DNA from: Cyanophora paradoxa
Taxonomy: Eukaryota > Glaucocystophyceae > Cyanophorales > Cyanophoraceae
DNA length: 64,000 nt
Direction of reading: 5' to 3'
NCBI GenBank assembly: GCA_004431415.1
Contig: QPMI01000017.1
Coordinates: 835,310-899,309, forward strand
The notes beneath the pieces were generated by a model that had not been told where the DNA came from, ran no database searches, and saw only the letters and a program-made list of their open reading frames with translations. Of the stretch, positions 31,802-43,524 are shown piece by piece (the first letter of the stretch is position 1; the number at the start of each line of letters is the position of its first letter). The translations under genes and the position numbers were made by a program.

Positions 31802-34800
31802 ATGGCGTCCCCGGAAGCTTACCATGGCAGCCCGATGTGTCTTTCGCCGCGGTCCAAGGCGGCCGCGGCACCGCCCCCCGCCAGCACGCTCGCATGCCTC
31901 AACCTCGGCGCGCCGGCGAACGCGCTGAGCGTATCGCCGGATCGACGCTTTGCCATCGTGGGCGGTCGAGATGGTGCGCCCGCCGACCGATCACACGGGC
32001 AGCTCGCTCACCCTTTCCTCGCGTACGCGCAGTCCTCAAAATCGTGGCCGTGGACACGCTTGAGAATCAGCTGACGGAGCATCGAAATCTGCGCGTGGGG
32101 CGTGTCAATCTCAACTTCAGCACGAACGACGTCCGCTGGCACCCGCTCGAAGGTCCGGCCCTTGCAAGGCGATCGTTTGTGCCGGGGCGCGGGCAGCCGA
32201 TACAGCATCTTGCAGCCGGTGATTTCTTTCTGATTCCGCGGGCGCAGCGTGCAAGAACCTGGTCGCTAGCGCCGCTTCGAACGGGGCGGTCGTCATCTGG
32301 AACCTGGACCGCGCCGGCGCCTCGAAGCAGGGTGCGGCCGTCGCCCCGCGGCCCGGCCGCAGCCCGGTATCGACGCGCCCGGCGCCAACGCGTCGCAGAG
32401 CGCGTGCTGCCGGACCACACGCGGACGGTGAACCGCGTAGTCTGGCACCCGACGGAGCCGGACCTGCTCATCAGCGCCTCCCACGACGGCTCGATCAAGG
32501 TGTGGGACGCCCGCGGCCAGCAACGCACCACCACCCTCCGCGGCAAGGCGCGCCCCGCCCCTCCCGCCCGCCCCGCCCGCCCCTTCGCGTGCCGGCCGTG
32601 GGCTCCCCCTTGGGCTCAGGCGCCCGCGCAGGCGGAGAGCGTCCGCGACGTGGGAGTGAACCCCTTCAACCCGAACATCATCGCCGCCGCCTTCGACAAC
32701 GGCTGCCTCCAGGTACACCTGCCCATCCCCCCCCCCCCCCCCCCGTCCCCCCTCCTGCCCGGCGACCTGGAGGGGTACGCGCAGCTGTGGGACCTCCGAA
32801 AGGAGGCCATGCTCCAGCAGATCACCGCCCACCACGGCCTCGTAATCCCTTATCCCTTGGCGCCCCTTCCCCGGCCGCTCAAAGAGGGGTACAGGTCCTC
32901 TCGCTGGCGTGGCACCCCGAGGTCCCGGACCTGATCGCCTCAGGCTCCCGTGACCGCCTTGTCAAGGCGCGCCTCTACCCCCTCCGCTTACCCCCCCCCC
33001 CAGAAAAAGTAAAGACGTACCCCCAGGTGTGGGACCTGCGGGAGACGCGGCAGAGCCCGCGGTGCGTGCAGACGATCGCGAGCGTGGGGCGGCTGCTCTG
33101 GAGGCCGGGGTACCCCTCCCACCTGCTCTCCTCGGCCTCGCTCGTGGACAACAAGATCCACCTCTGGGACGTCACGCGGGGGTACATCCCCGTCGCCTCG
33201 GTGGCGGGGCACCGGGACGTGGCGACGGGGGCGGCCTTCGTGGGCGGGGCCGAGCGCCCCGAGCTGCTGCTCTCGGCCTCGAAGGACGGGACGCTGCAGC
33301 TCCACGACCTGCGGCGGGCGCACCTCCCCTTCCGCCACCTCCGCGCCACCTCCTGCGCCTTCTCCCCCCGCGGCGAGCTCCTCGCCGCCGCCGGCCCCGT
33401 CGACCGCGCCCGCGGGCCCGACTCGCCCTCGTACCCCCCCGTCCACCGGGGCCCCGAGGAGGAGGCGGGGTCGGCCACCTCGCACGCGGGGGGCGCCGCC
33501 CCGCCGGCCTCCGCCCCCTGCACGCCCCGCGAGGCCCCCGCCGGCCCTTCGCCCCGCCCTCGCCCCTCCACCCCCGCCCCCCATTTCTTCTCCTCCGCGC
33601 CGGCCTCCCGCTTCGCGCGCCCCTCCTCCGCCGTCTCCCTCTCCTACATGCCCTCCGGGTCGCCCCCGCCCGGCGCCCCCTGTCATAGCCCCGGGCCCCC
33701 GCACGGTCTCATCGTCTCCTACCGCCCCGCCTTCTCCGCGGTACCCCGTCCCGGCTCATCCCCCCCCCCGCCGACCGACGGGTACCCCCGCTCAGGTCGC
33801 CGAAGAGGACGCGGGCGACTTCGACGAGGTCGTCTTCCGGTACCCGTTCCCGTCCTGCTTCCCCCCTCCCCCCTCCCCTCCCCTTTCCTCCTTCCTAATC
33901 TATCGCGTACCCCCAGGCACCTCGCCGAGCACTACCGCCTCTCGGGCCCCTCCCCCGCCGACGTCTGCGCCCACAACGCCCGCGTGCGCCCCGTACCCCC
34001 CCTCGCTCCTCCCCCGGGCGGACCCGATGGGTACGGCAGGTGGCGACAGAGGCGGCGCGGCCGCGGATGGCGGCCGCGTGGTCCGTCCTGCGGCTCTTCC
34101 TGGAGCGGCCGGGGGAGGCCTCGCCGCGCCCCGCCCCGGCCCCTGCCGCTCCCGCCTCCGACCCCGCCTCCGCCTCCGCCTCCGCGAAGCCTCCTACCCC
34201 CTCCGTCTCTTCCGTCGACGAGGGCTCGGCGCCGGGCGCTGCCGTCGCCCCCGCTCCCGCCCCTCCCGGCGCCCCCCGCGCGCGCTCCCCGGGCCGCCCC
34301 GGGCAGTCGCGGAGCCCCGCCCTGCGCCCTATCGCCTCGCCTCACCTCGCTTCGATATCCTTTGCGCCTCCGCCGCCGCCGCCGCGCTGCGCGCCCGCCG
34401 CCGCGGCCCTTGACGCCCACGCCACGAGCCCGTGGCGCTCCTGCAGAAGCCGCAGCCGCCCGCCGGCCCGGGGGCCTGCTCCCTGTTCAGCCCGCCCCTG
34501 CGGCCCTCGGGCGCGCCCCCCTGGCTCGGCGACGAGGACGAGCTCCTCTCCGCCCCCGTACCCCTGTCCGCAACCGTACCCCCTCGCGCCTTCTTCGCTC
34601 ACGTCGCCGCAGGACCTACCGCGAGACCGTCACGCCCTCGCCTTCCGGCACCCCCTCCGAGGAGTCCGACGGGGGTTACGATTCCCTCGAGGAGGGATCG
34701 TCGGACGACGGGCGGGGGCCAGGGGGCTCCGCCGGGGGATACGGTGACGGCCCGGAGGGCTCCAGCGAGGCCTCCGCGTGTTACGGAGAGGCGAGCCGCC

Positions 34801-35714
34801 CCGTACCCCCTCCCGCGCGCATCTGCTCCCACCTGACGCCGGGCAGCTGCTGGGGGTTCCCCCCGGCGAGCTCGTGGGCTCCCTCCTGGAGTACTACTCG
34901 GAGGTGCGTGCGGGGGGCTGTATACCCCCCCCCTCCCCCCCGGACCCTTCCTTAGGGGGGTACGCAGGTGGGGGACGTGCAGGCGTGCGCGACACTTGCG
35001 CTGGTGGCGGCGGGGGCGGGGCACGTCTTTGGGGAGTGGGCCCCGGAGCCCCTGCGCCTCCGCCGCTTCCTCGTCGCCTACGTCCGTGCGCACGTACCCC
35101 CCACGAAACACCCCCGTACCCCTCTCTTAACAACGTACCCCCTGTCAGAGCTGTTGCAACGGCTGGAGGCGTGGAAGGCGGCGCACGAGGTGGTGAGGCA
35201 CTACGGCGCCGCCCTCGCCGCCGCCGCCGGGCCCCGCGGTGCGCTCTTGAGATGCTTGTTTGCCCTTGGAGGAGGTCGAGCTGATCCTTTCCTCGCAGCC
35301 GGGGGCGTGCCGGTGTCGGAGGACGAAATGCCGTGCGCGGAGTGCGGGGCGGCGATGCCCCCTGGGGCCGCCCGCTGCGGCGGCTGCGGGCGCGCCCTCC
35401 AGCTCTGCAGCACCTGGTGTCCGCGCCCCCTCCCACCGTCTCTCTGCCGCTCACGGGGGCGCCCCGCGGCAGCAACGAGCCGGTTCGGGGCCTCTACGTC
35501 TGGTGCCAGGGCTGCCAGCACGGTACCCCGCGCCCCGCCCCAACCACCCGTCCTCAGACCTCACCTGAGGCGTCCGGCAGGGGGCCACCTGCACCACCTG
35601 CAGGAGTGGTTCGCTCGCTCGGGGCTCTGCCCCGCCGGCTGCGGGCACGAGTGCGGCCTGGCGCCCTCCCTCACCTCCCTCGTCTTCCACCAGACCGACC
35701 TCCTCTTCCGCTAG
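31802..35714 (+). CDS. WDR24: WDR24-like GATOR2 subunit (WD40 propeller plus C-terminal zinc domain)
   Basis: WDR24 is a GATOR2 subunit that acts upstream of TORC1 at the lysosome/vacuole in amino-acid signalling. WD repeats are read across short introns: NAVVIWNLDR-like, ISASHDGSIKVWDARG, FDNGCLQ then LWDLRKEAMLQQ, IASGSRDRLVK then VWDLRETRQSP, ASVGRLLWRPG, IHLWDVTRGYIPVASVAGH and LLSASKDGTLQLHDL. The order VGRLLWRP, DVTRGYIPVA, HRDVATG is typical of WDR24/Sea2. The middle has the helical segment LLEYYSEVGDVQACATLAL and LLQRLEAWKAAHEVV. The C-terminus has zinc ligands, CAECGAAM..CGGCGRALQLC, then GLYVWCQGCQHGGHLHHL and CPAGCGHECG, as in the family's RING-like end. The intron at 32548-32631 appears to be GC-AG. 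Pro-rich insertions near 33.4-34.6 kb make some joins uncertain. Confidence 0.88.
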
Positions 35715-35796
35715 CTTCGCTGGACCGATGCCTGTGTACCCCTGTAGATACGCTCCTTCTTCTTCTTCTTTTTCTTTGATCAGCAGATGGCACGAC

Positions 35797-37678
35797 TCAC
35801 GAGACCGCCGGCCGCGAGCTCGAGAGTCCTTTAGGCATTGCCGCCGTCGCCCGGGCCGCGGAGGAGCGAGAGGCGGCGGCGGGCGCCGCGGGCGGCGGCG
35901 GCCTCGGCGGGGGGCGCGGCGGGCGGGGCCCGCGGGGCGGCGTGCGCGCGGGGCTCAGGCTGTGGAGCACCGCCGCGGCCGCCTCCGTGTCCGCCGGCAC
36001 GGCCCGCGGCGAGCCCGGCGCCCCCGTCCCGCGGCCAGCGCCGCCGGCGGCCCCCGCGGGGCTCGCCGCCCAGAGGGCCCCGGGCGAGGGCAGGTCGACG
36101 GGGAGGTCGAGGAGGAGGGGGGAAGGGGCCGCGGGGGGGAACCAGGCCTCGGGTGGCAGGGGCAGGGCCGCCTGAGCCCACGCCTCCACCCCCCCGGGGC
36201 TCGCCGCCTCCCCCCCGAACGCCGGCGGCGCCTGCGCGGCGAAGGGTGACCGGCCGGTAGCCGGGAGCGCGGGGTACGCCCGCACTGGGGCGCGCGTCGG
36301 GGTGCGCCAGGGGCTGGTGGGCGGGGCACTGCCCATGAAAGAGAGCGTCGGCGGCGGCGGGGGCATGACCTGCCGGCCCCTCAGCTGAGCCGGCCCGGCG
36401 GGGGCGGCAGGAGAGGGGCCTGCCTGCGCGAGCCCAGAGACGGGTATGGGCGAGGGCCACACCGACACCGGGCTGCCGCCCAGAGACCCGGGAGGGGTGG
36501 CCATGGCCGGGCCCGCCGGCGGCGCGGGCGGCGGCGGCGGCGGGGCGGCGCGGGCGTGCGCAGCCGTGCCCGAGCGGTGCTGCCGGTACGGGCGTGGGCG
36601 GAAATGTCGAGCGGAGATAGGAGGGCCGCGCACCGGTACCGGGCGCGCGCTCGGCTCCTCGCCGCCCGACGCGCCGTCCTCCGCTGAGCGCGGGCGCTGC
36701 CGCGCGGTGAGCGGAGCTCGAGCGCGCGGGGCGTCGGGTGGACGGGGCCTGAGCTGCGGCTCGCCTGCGGGTGCGGGGCGGCCCGGGCACGCGTGTCGGC
36801 GACGTCCGCGTGCGCTTGCGCCTGCGCGTCGGCGACGTCTCCGCCCAGGACCGCGCCGACGAAGCGCGAGGCAGGAGACTCGGGCTCGGCCTCCTCCACC
36901 GGCGGCCGGGGAGGGCTCCGGATCCCCTGCTGCTCCGCGGGCGGGCCCGGCCACTCCCCCGGCCACGGCTCCCCTGCCGCGCAACCGGGACGCTCAGGCC
37001 CGGCAGCGCGGCGCCGCTGCCGGCCGCGAGCCCTCGCACCCGAGATCCGGATCAAATCTACGTAGCGCTCGGTGTAGCGCGCGACCCGCCACGCGAAGAC
37101 GTTGAGCGCGTCGCCGCTCTGCCGCCGGCTTTCAGCGCGCTTCCTGAACGTTAACGTCCAAAAGTGGAAGCACTGGGAGGTGCTTCGAGCAGTTGTGCCG
37201 CTGGCGCATCTTCCACAGTGCTCGAAGGCAGACGACCTGAACGTCCTCGTTCGTCTCCGCCACAGCGACGCCGCACTTGCGCAGGAGCTGAAGCGCAGCG
37301 ATCATCCCGCCCGGCCCGCGATGATGCAAGGAGCACGAGTGCGGAACAAGCCCGCGCGGGGCGCGGGAACAACGCGAGGCGCGTGCACTGGCGGTGTTGG
37401 CGCGCAAGCGCGGCGCACCGCAGCATGGGTCTCGATCATGGTTTCAACGTGCTCTTGAAGCTGTGCGCAAGAGGGGGAGACGTCAGCCCGCCTGAAGCGC
37501 AGCGCGCGCGAATTCGAAGGAAGCATACGTCGGCGGTGGAGCGTCTGCTCTTTGCACTGGCGTTGAAACGCCTCGCAACGCGCGTGTAGTCTAAGCCGAC
37601 CTCACGCAGCGCCGCCACGAGCATGTGCATTTCCTCCGCAGTCATCGGTCTCCTCGAAGAGGCCAGCATGTCTGTCAT
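35797..37678 (-). CDS. Uncertain gene: possible SANT/Myb-like segment with Pro-rich C-terminus
   Basis: Not identified. The first good segment (about 37678-37450) reads MTDMLASSRRPMTAEEMHM then LVAALREVGLDYTRVARRF and RSTADVCFLRIRA; spacing of the aromatic and Arg residues resembles a SANT/Myb helix-turn-helix, but this is weak. A later exon near 37330-37140 reads MIAALQLLRKCGVAVAETNE then VQVVCLRALWKMRQ, a likely amphipathic helix. The C-terminal open frame from about 36480 to 35797 is rich in Pro, Ala and Ser (SFMGSAPPTSPWRTPTRAPV). A CTGACCTCTTCAG acceptor just upstream of 37678 suggests that another 5' exon exists. Exon joins across 37.1-36.5 kb could not be settled. Confidence 0.35.
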
Positions 37679-38433
37679 CGCACTCGGAGAAGCGCTGAAG
37701 AGGCTGAAGAGGTCAGAAGAGTTCACAGGGGGGTACACGCAGGAGGGAGAGCGGCCGGCGCCGCCGCGGTACGGTCGCGCGCGGCGCCGGCGCGGCGGCG
37801 CCGCGTCCGGCGGGCGGCGCGGCGGCGCCGCGCCGCGGCGGGCGCTTGCAATTGCAATAATTTCGAATTTGATTCAATAACGTATAACGGGGAACTTGAG
37901 CTTTGCTTGTACCCAATTGTTGAGCTCACTTCGTTCGCGACAAGCAGGGAGAGCTGAGAACAAACCAGCGCGCGGCCGCAGCTGAAGCCTGAAGGCGAAA
38001 TCGCTGGAGGCCAGCCCGTGCGGTCGCTCTCCAGCCACCGCTTGAGCCAACCGCCGCTTCGCAGTCCGAGACACGACTTCCGCACCGTGTCACCTCCGAG
38101 AGCCGAGCTCCTGTTCAAGCGATTGCGTAGGCGAATAGTATCCTCGCGCGGCAGCCAGCGCTGAGCGGCCACTCGTGAACACCTACCCGGTACCTCCGCC
38201 GGAAGCTCCCGGATCCGGCCTCAGCTCGCTGTTGTCAACCCCGGCAACCGGGGCCCGGGCAGCCGAACCACGGGCTGCGGAACATCACTAAGTTAAGCTT
38301 AAGCTTTGTACTTCCTCGGCATAGATGGGCGGCGGCGGGTCGCGGCGACCCGGCCAGCTGCAGCTGCGCTGCGTTCAACCTTCGTGACCCACGCTGCGCG
38401 GCTGCCGCCGAGGCAGCCCCGGTGCTTGGAGTG
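37679..38433. other. Region of uncertain coding content between two divergent genes
   Basis: A minus-strand open frame from about 38172 to 37900 (AAQRWLPREDTIRLRNRL) could be a 5' exon of the 35.8-37.7 kb gene, but it has no recognised motif and no ATG at its start. The remainder, including GGC/GCC-rich DNA near 37780-37850 and AT-rich DNA near 37850-37930, shows nothing I can support. Confidence 0.35.
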
Positions 38434-41400
38434 ATGGATGCGGATCCCATCGTCGTGCCGGAGCAGCATGGGGTCCCCGCGGGCGCCTACGTGGGCGCCG
38501 CGGCGTGCCCCTTCATGTTGGTTCACGCGATGGCGCGGCGCGGCGGGAAGGAGAAGCGGAACGACGAGGACGACGATGACGACGCCGAGAGCTCTGCGCC
38601 CCGTTCGAGGGCGGTGCGCGGGTCCCACCGTTTCACTCTCCCCTCGCGCGCGCCCAGCCGCCGCAACGCCGCGGCCGCAAAGTTCACGCGCGCGCTCGCA
38701 GAAGGGGGGCACCCGGAACTACGTGGAGGTGGTCATCGGGGCGGGCGCGGCGGAGGCGGTGCCCGGGCAAACACCCGGCGGGCCGGCCCAGCCCGGCCTC
38801 CTAGGCCTGGACTACGCCCTCGTCGTCGCTCGGCGCGCCCGCCCCGCCCCGCCCCCCGCGCTGGGCGCGCCTGAGCGGCTCGGCGCAGGCGGTACCGGCT
38901 GCGTGTGCGGAACGAGGCGGAGGCGCCGCTCTGGGCGGGACGCGGCGTGCTCCTGCGCCTCCTCTTTGCCGGTGCGGGCGCGGGCGCCGGGTCCGAGGGG
39001 CGGCCCTGAGGCGCCCCGGGGCGCGGCAGACGACGGGTCGCCCGTGCCGGGGCTGGACGGGGCGTCGGGGCCCATGCTGCTCTTCCAGACCAGCTCCAAG
39101 ATCGCCATCCCCAGCGAGGCCCGCCCGCCCCCCCCCCCCCCCCCGCGCGCCTCGGGGGTGATCCCCTGGCAGCTGGTCCGCATCGAGTTCGACGAGACGG
39201 GAACGAGCAGCACCTTCGGCGTGGGCGCGCCCGCGCCCACGCTCACCCCCGCTCGCCAGAGGCTGACCGGGGGCCCCGCCCCGCCCCGCCCCGCCCTACC
39301 TCAGGCGCCTCGACGTACCGGCACAAGAACCGGACCTTCCGGCTGGTGATCGAGGCGCCCGACGTGAGCGCCGACGGCCTCCCCGTCGCCCTGCCCGTCG
39401 CCGGCCTCCTCGTCCGCACCGTCACGGTGCGCAGGGGCCCCGCCCCGCCCGGCCAGGCCCGGCCAGGCCCGGGGCCGCCCGGGCCGACGCGGAGGGGCGG
39501 GGGCGGGGCGCAGCACCTGAAGAGCATGCGGGGCGGGGCGACCGGGCGGGGCGTCCTCGGGGGCATCGCCGTCAAGCGCGAGGGCGGCAGCGAGGAGGGC
39601 CCCGCCCCGCCGCCCCGCCCCGCGCTCGGCCCCGCGGCGGCGGCAAGCAGTCTCGCGGGCCGCCGCCCCCGCCGCTGCCCCCGCCCCCGCCGGCGCCGCC
39701 GGAGATGGCGGGCTTACCAGGAGGGGAGCTCCCGCCGCTGCCCGTGCCGCTCCCGGCGAATGCCTTCTTCGAGCTCCGTGCGCGCTCCCCGCCCGCCCGC
39801 CGGACGGCATCGGAGAGCCTCTGAGACGCCCGGTCGCAGGGGGCCTGGGGTCCCCCTCGCAGAGCTCGCACTCGTCGGACTCGCGCAGCCCGCTGCCCCC
39901 CGGGGCAGCCGGCAACGTCGGTGCGGGCACCCCGAGACCCCGCCTCCTTGGCTTCGGCCGACACCGCGCCCCGCCCCGCCCCGCGCAGAGGTGGCGCCGC
40001 TCCCCGCGGGCCCGCCCCACCCCATCACTCACATCTTCGAGTCCATGGTGCGTGCGGGGCCGGAGGGCGGGTGCGGCCCTGCGTCGAAAGGGCGGCGCGG
40101 CTGCAGGTCCGGCTGGTCATCTCGGAGGGCGGCGGGCAGGCCGCCAGCGAGCCGGCCGCGCCGGAGGTGAGCGCTCGGCCTGTGCGCCCGCCCTCCCCTC
40201 TCCTCTAACCGCCGCTTCTGCACCAGCCCTCCGCGAGCGGCGAGCAGGCCGAACCGTGCGTCGGGCCCCGCCTTGCCCCTCTCCGCTTCCCCCTTCCGAC
40301 GCCGCAGCCTTCGCCGCAGGGAGCTCGACATGCCCACCATCCGTGCGCCGCCGCCGCCCGCCGCCCGTCCTCCGCCTTGCGCACGCCACCCAACCCGGCC
40401 CGACGCGCGGACGCGGGGCGGCGCAGGGATGGTCTTCGAGTCACCGCAGACAGAGGCGGAGGCCGGGGCGCCGCTGCCGGCCCCCGAGGAGCCGGGGTTC
40501 CCGGCGCCCTACCGCCACGCCAGCCCCGCCGCGCAGGAGGCCGCCGAGTGGCACCTGGCCGACCTCGCCGCCGCCGTCGCCGCCGCCGCCGCCGCCGCCG
40601 GAGTCGCGCACCCCGTCCCCGCCGAGACCGAGGTCCCCCCCCCCCCCCGCTCGGGATCGCCGCTCCGGTGGCGGGCGCTGAGGCCGGGGCGGGGGCGGGG
40701 CAGCGGGCGCGGCGGGAGGCGCAGTGCCCGGCCTGGGCCACACTACGCTTCGCCTGCTTCCAGCTCGCCCAGGCGCCCCGCCCCGCCCCGCCCCGCCCCG
40801 CCCCGCGTCGCGTCGCGGCCTGACCGGGCGAGGGGGCCAGGCCCTCGCGGCCCCTCCGTCTTCGACACGCTCTTCTTCCGCTCGCACGAAGGTGCCGGCG
40901 CCCGCCCGCGCCGCCCGCTGGGGTGCAGCGGGGCGGGGCCGAAGGGGCGGGCCGGGGGCGGCAGGGCGCTACCGTGCGCGTGTGATGCTGGAGGACGTGC
41001 GCCTCGCGGGGGGCAGCGCCCTCGCGGAGGGTGTCCTCGCGGCCTGGCGCGCCCGCCTCGCCCCGGCGCCCGGCCCCCGGCCCTGGCCCCCCGACTTCCA
41101 CGCCAGGCGCGCCCCTCAGCCCAGCCCAGCCCACGCCCACCCCCCTGAGCCGCCCTCAGGGAGGACGCGGAGCTGTTCGCGGAGCACGCGTGGCACGCCC
41201 TCGATGTCGTCGCCGGCTTCGTGCGCCCGTCCCGCCCGCGGGGCCCGGCCCGCCCGGCCCGCCCGGCCGCCTCTCGCTCCATCCGGAGCGGGATGACGGA
41301 GCAGGAAGCTATTTATTGCATCACTAGCGCTCCAGCTCTAGTACCCGGGGCCTGGATCCCCCCGCTCACCCCGGGGGGCGGCGCGCGCGACAGAACTCGT

Positions 41401-43524
41401 TCATCTCGTGGGACCTGCTGCCCGTCGACCGCGACTACGTCTTCGCGGTGCGAGCGAGGCTGAGCGGCGCGCGGGCGCGGGCGAGGCTGAGAGAAGCGCG
41501 GGCGCGTCGGCAGCTGCTGGAGGGGGCGGAGCGGGCGATCCGGGGCCACGCGGCGCCCGAGGCGGCGGCCGGCTGCCCGCTCCTCTACAGCCGCGCCCTC
41601 GTCCGCCGCGCCCGCGCCCTCGAGCAGGCCCGCCCGCCCCCCCCCCGCCACGCCTCTCGCACGCTCCGCCGCCGCGCCGCCGACGCCGCCGCCGCCGCCC
41701 AGTTTCGGGAGACGGGCGCTGCGACGGAGCTCTACGTGCGGCCGCCCCCGCCCCCGCCTCTGCCTCCCGCTCTCTCTGGCCGGATTGCCCCTCACACCTC
41801 GCTCGCTCGCGTCCTGCGGGGCGCAGTTCCGGGCGTGGACGCTGCTGCAGCGGGCCGGCCACTCGCCCTCGCGCCTCGAGGCGCACCTTCTCCGAGAGCT
41901 CGTCGACATCCTCCGTGCGGCCCGAACCGAAGCGAGGGGGCGGGGTGGCGTGGCGCGAGCTGGGGCGGGGTGGCGTGGCACCGGCCGGGGCCAGACCGAG
42001 AGCAGAGCCGCTGTCGGCGCCGCCGGCTCGTGACGGGCTCTGGCGGGGGCGCAGTGCGGGTACCGGTGGCCTCGAAGCTCGAGATGGCGGCGCGCCTCGC
42101 CCAGCGCATCTACTGGCGTGCCCCGCCCCGCCCCGCCCCGCCCCGCCCCGCCCCGCCCCGGGCCAACCTCGCCTCGACGGGCGCGCCGCGCAGGTTCTGC
42201 GAGACGGAAGACGACCGGTACCAGCACGCCCTCTGCCTCCAGACCCTCGGCGCGCCCCGCCCCGACCCGGCCCGGCCCGCCCCGGCCCCTCGGGCCTCGG
42301 CTGACACATATCCGGGGGGCAGCGCTGGAGCAGCAGATGCGGGGCCAGTACCGGAGCGCGCGGGCGGCGCTGCGGCAGGCGCTGGAGCTGCTGGGGCCGC
42401 TGCCGCCGGGGTACCGCCTGCACGAGCACCGCCTCCACATGGCCCTCGTCGGCACCTCTATGCACCTCCTCGACATCCCCGCCATGATCCGCGTCCGCCC
42501 GCGCCCGCCCGCCGCCGCCCCCTGCTGCGCCCTGCGCCCAGCGCCCAGCGGGGCGCCGGCAGCACGCGCGGGAGACGCTGGCGCGGGCGCGGGCGCTCTG
42601 CACGAGCTGGAACGAGTGCGACGTGACGTACCCCATCGCGGCTCGTGCCGTGCGCCGGCGCCGGCCCGCGCTGTTGGCGGGCGGCCCGCGTTGAAGCGCC
42701 CGTGCAGCTGGCGTTCATCGCGTGCAAGTACAAGCCGGCGGACTGGGTGAAGCCGCCGGACATCGGGAGCGCCATCGCGACGATGCGCTGCTTCGTCTTC
42801 CTCCTCCAGCAGCTCGAGGAGGGCGCCGGGCCCGCCGGCCCCTGCATGCGCGCCCACGCCCTCCACCACCTCGCCCTCATGTGCCCTCTCTCTCTCTCTC
42901 TTCTTCTTCGCTCTTAAGCTCTCTCTCTCTCTCTCTCTTCTTCTTCGCTCTTAAGCTTCGTCCGCCCGGCGCCCTCCCCCTCCTAACCTCCCCCCTCCCA
43001 GGCACCAGTACGTGGGGGAGACGCAGCGCGCCCTCGCGTGCTTCGAGAGGGCCGCCGCGCACTACGCCGAGTACCCCGTGCGCCCACTTCTCCCCCCCCC
43101 CCCCCCCCCCCCCTTCCCCCCTCTCTTCTGCTTCTCGGGGCTCGAGCTCTGACGAGGTCGGCCCGGCCCGGCCCGGCGCCAGGCGTACTTCCCGCCGACG
43201 CTGCCCCGCGTCCGCAAGCTGCACGCGGCGGCCGCCGCCTGCCGCGCCGCCCTCGCGACCGGCGGCAGCGCCGGCACGTCCCCCGCCTGGTCCTGGAGCT
43301 CGCCCCTGCCCCAGGCGAGCCCCGCCCCGCCCCCTTCGATTCGGCCGCGATTCGCCCCTGCCTGCCCGATCCCCGCTTGAACCTGCGGGCAGGCTCCGGG
43401 GGAGCTGGATGGCGAAGGACCGCCCCCGCAGGTGCCCCCGGCGTACGTGTGGCAGGGGCAGCGGGGAGGAGGGACCGCCCCCGTCCCCTCCTGGCTCGCC
43501 TGCTTCGGAATCCGGGGGCGGTAG
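38434..43524 (+). CDS. Unidentified long multi-exon protein with a beta-rich N-terminal region and a helical-repeat C-terminal region
   Basis: Not identified. An ATG at 38434 opens MDADPIVVPEQHGVPAGAYV and an acidic Asp run. Short exons then give NYVEVVIGAGAAEAVPG, RYRLRVRNEAEAPLWAG, GPMLLFQTSSKIAIPSEA, IPWQLVRIEFDETGTSSTYRHKNRTFRLVIEAPD (in pieces) and LLVRTVTV, a pattern of alternating strands. From about 40.4 kb segments are helical: SPAAQEAAEWHLADLAAAV, YVFAVRARLSGARAR, MAARLAQRIYWRFCETEDDR, QMRGQYRSARAALRQALEL, ATMRCFVFLLQQLEEG and HQYVGETQRALACFERAAAHY, the last resembling a TPR unit. The stop is TAG at 43522-43524. The ATG at 40429 follows an acceptor and is probably internal. This could be two adjacent genes. 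Confidence 0.4.
42885..42960 (+). repeat. Duplicated CT-rich microsatellite in an intron
   Basis: A CT dinucleotide run followed by TTCTTCTTCGCTCTTAAG occurs twice head to tail. It lies in the pyrimidine-rich part of an intron of the unidentified 38.4-43.5 kb gene, before the exon starting HQYVGETQ. Confidence 0.85.
43083..43116 (+). repeat. C homopolymer in an intron
   Basis: A run of about 20 cytosines between a donor and an acceptor in the unidentified 38.4-43.5 kb gene. It resembles the reverse-strand G tract at 23.7 kb and is prone to length error. Confidence 0.75.

Noticed and set aside
37436-37738. Start of the SANT-like gene at 37738
   Set aside because: The codon there is not ATG, and a CTGACCTCTTCAG acceptor follows, so coding before that point is not supported.
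40429-40431. ATG at 40429 as the start of a separate gene
   Set aside because: It directly follows a GGCGCAG acceptor-like site inside a run of short exons, so it is more likely internal; left open in the entry for that gene.
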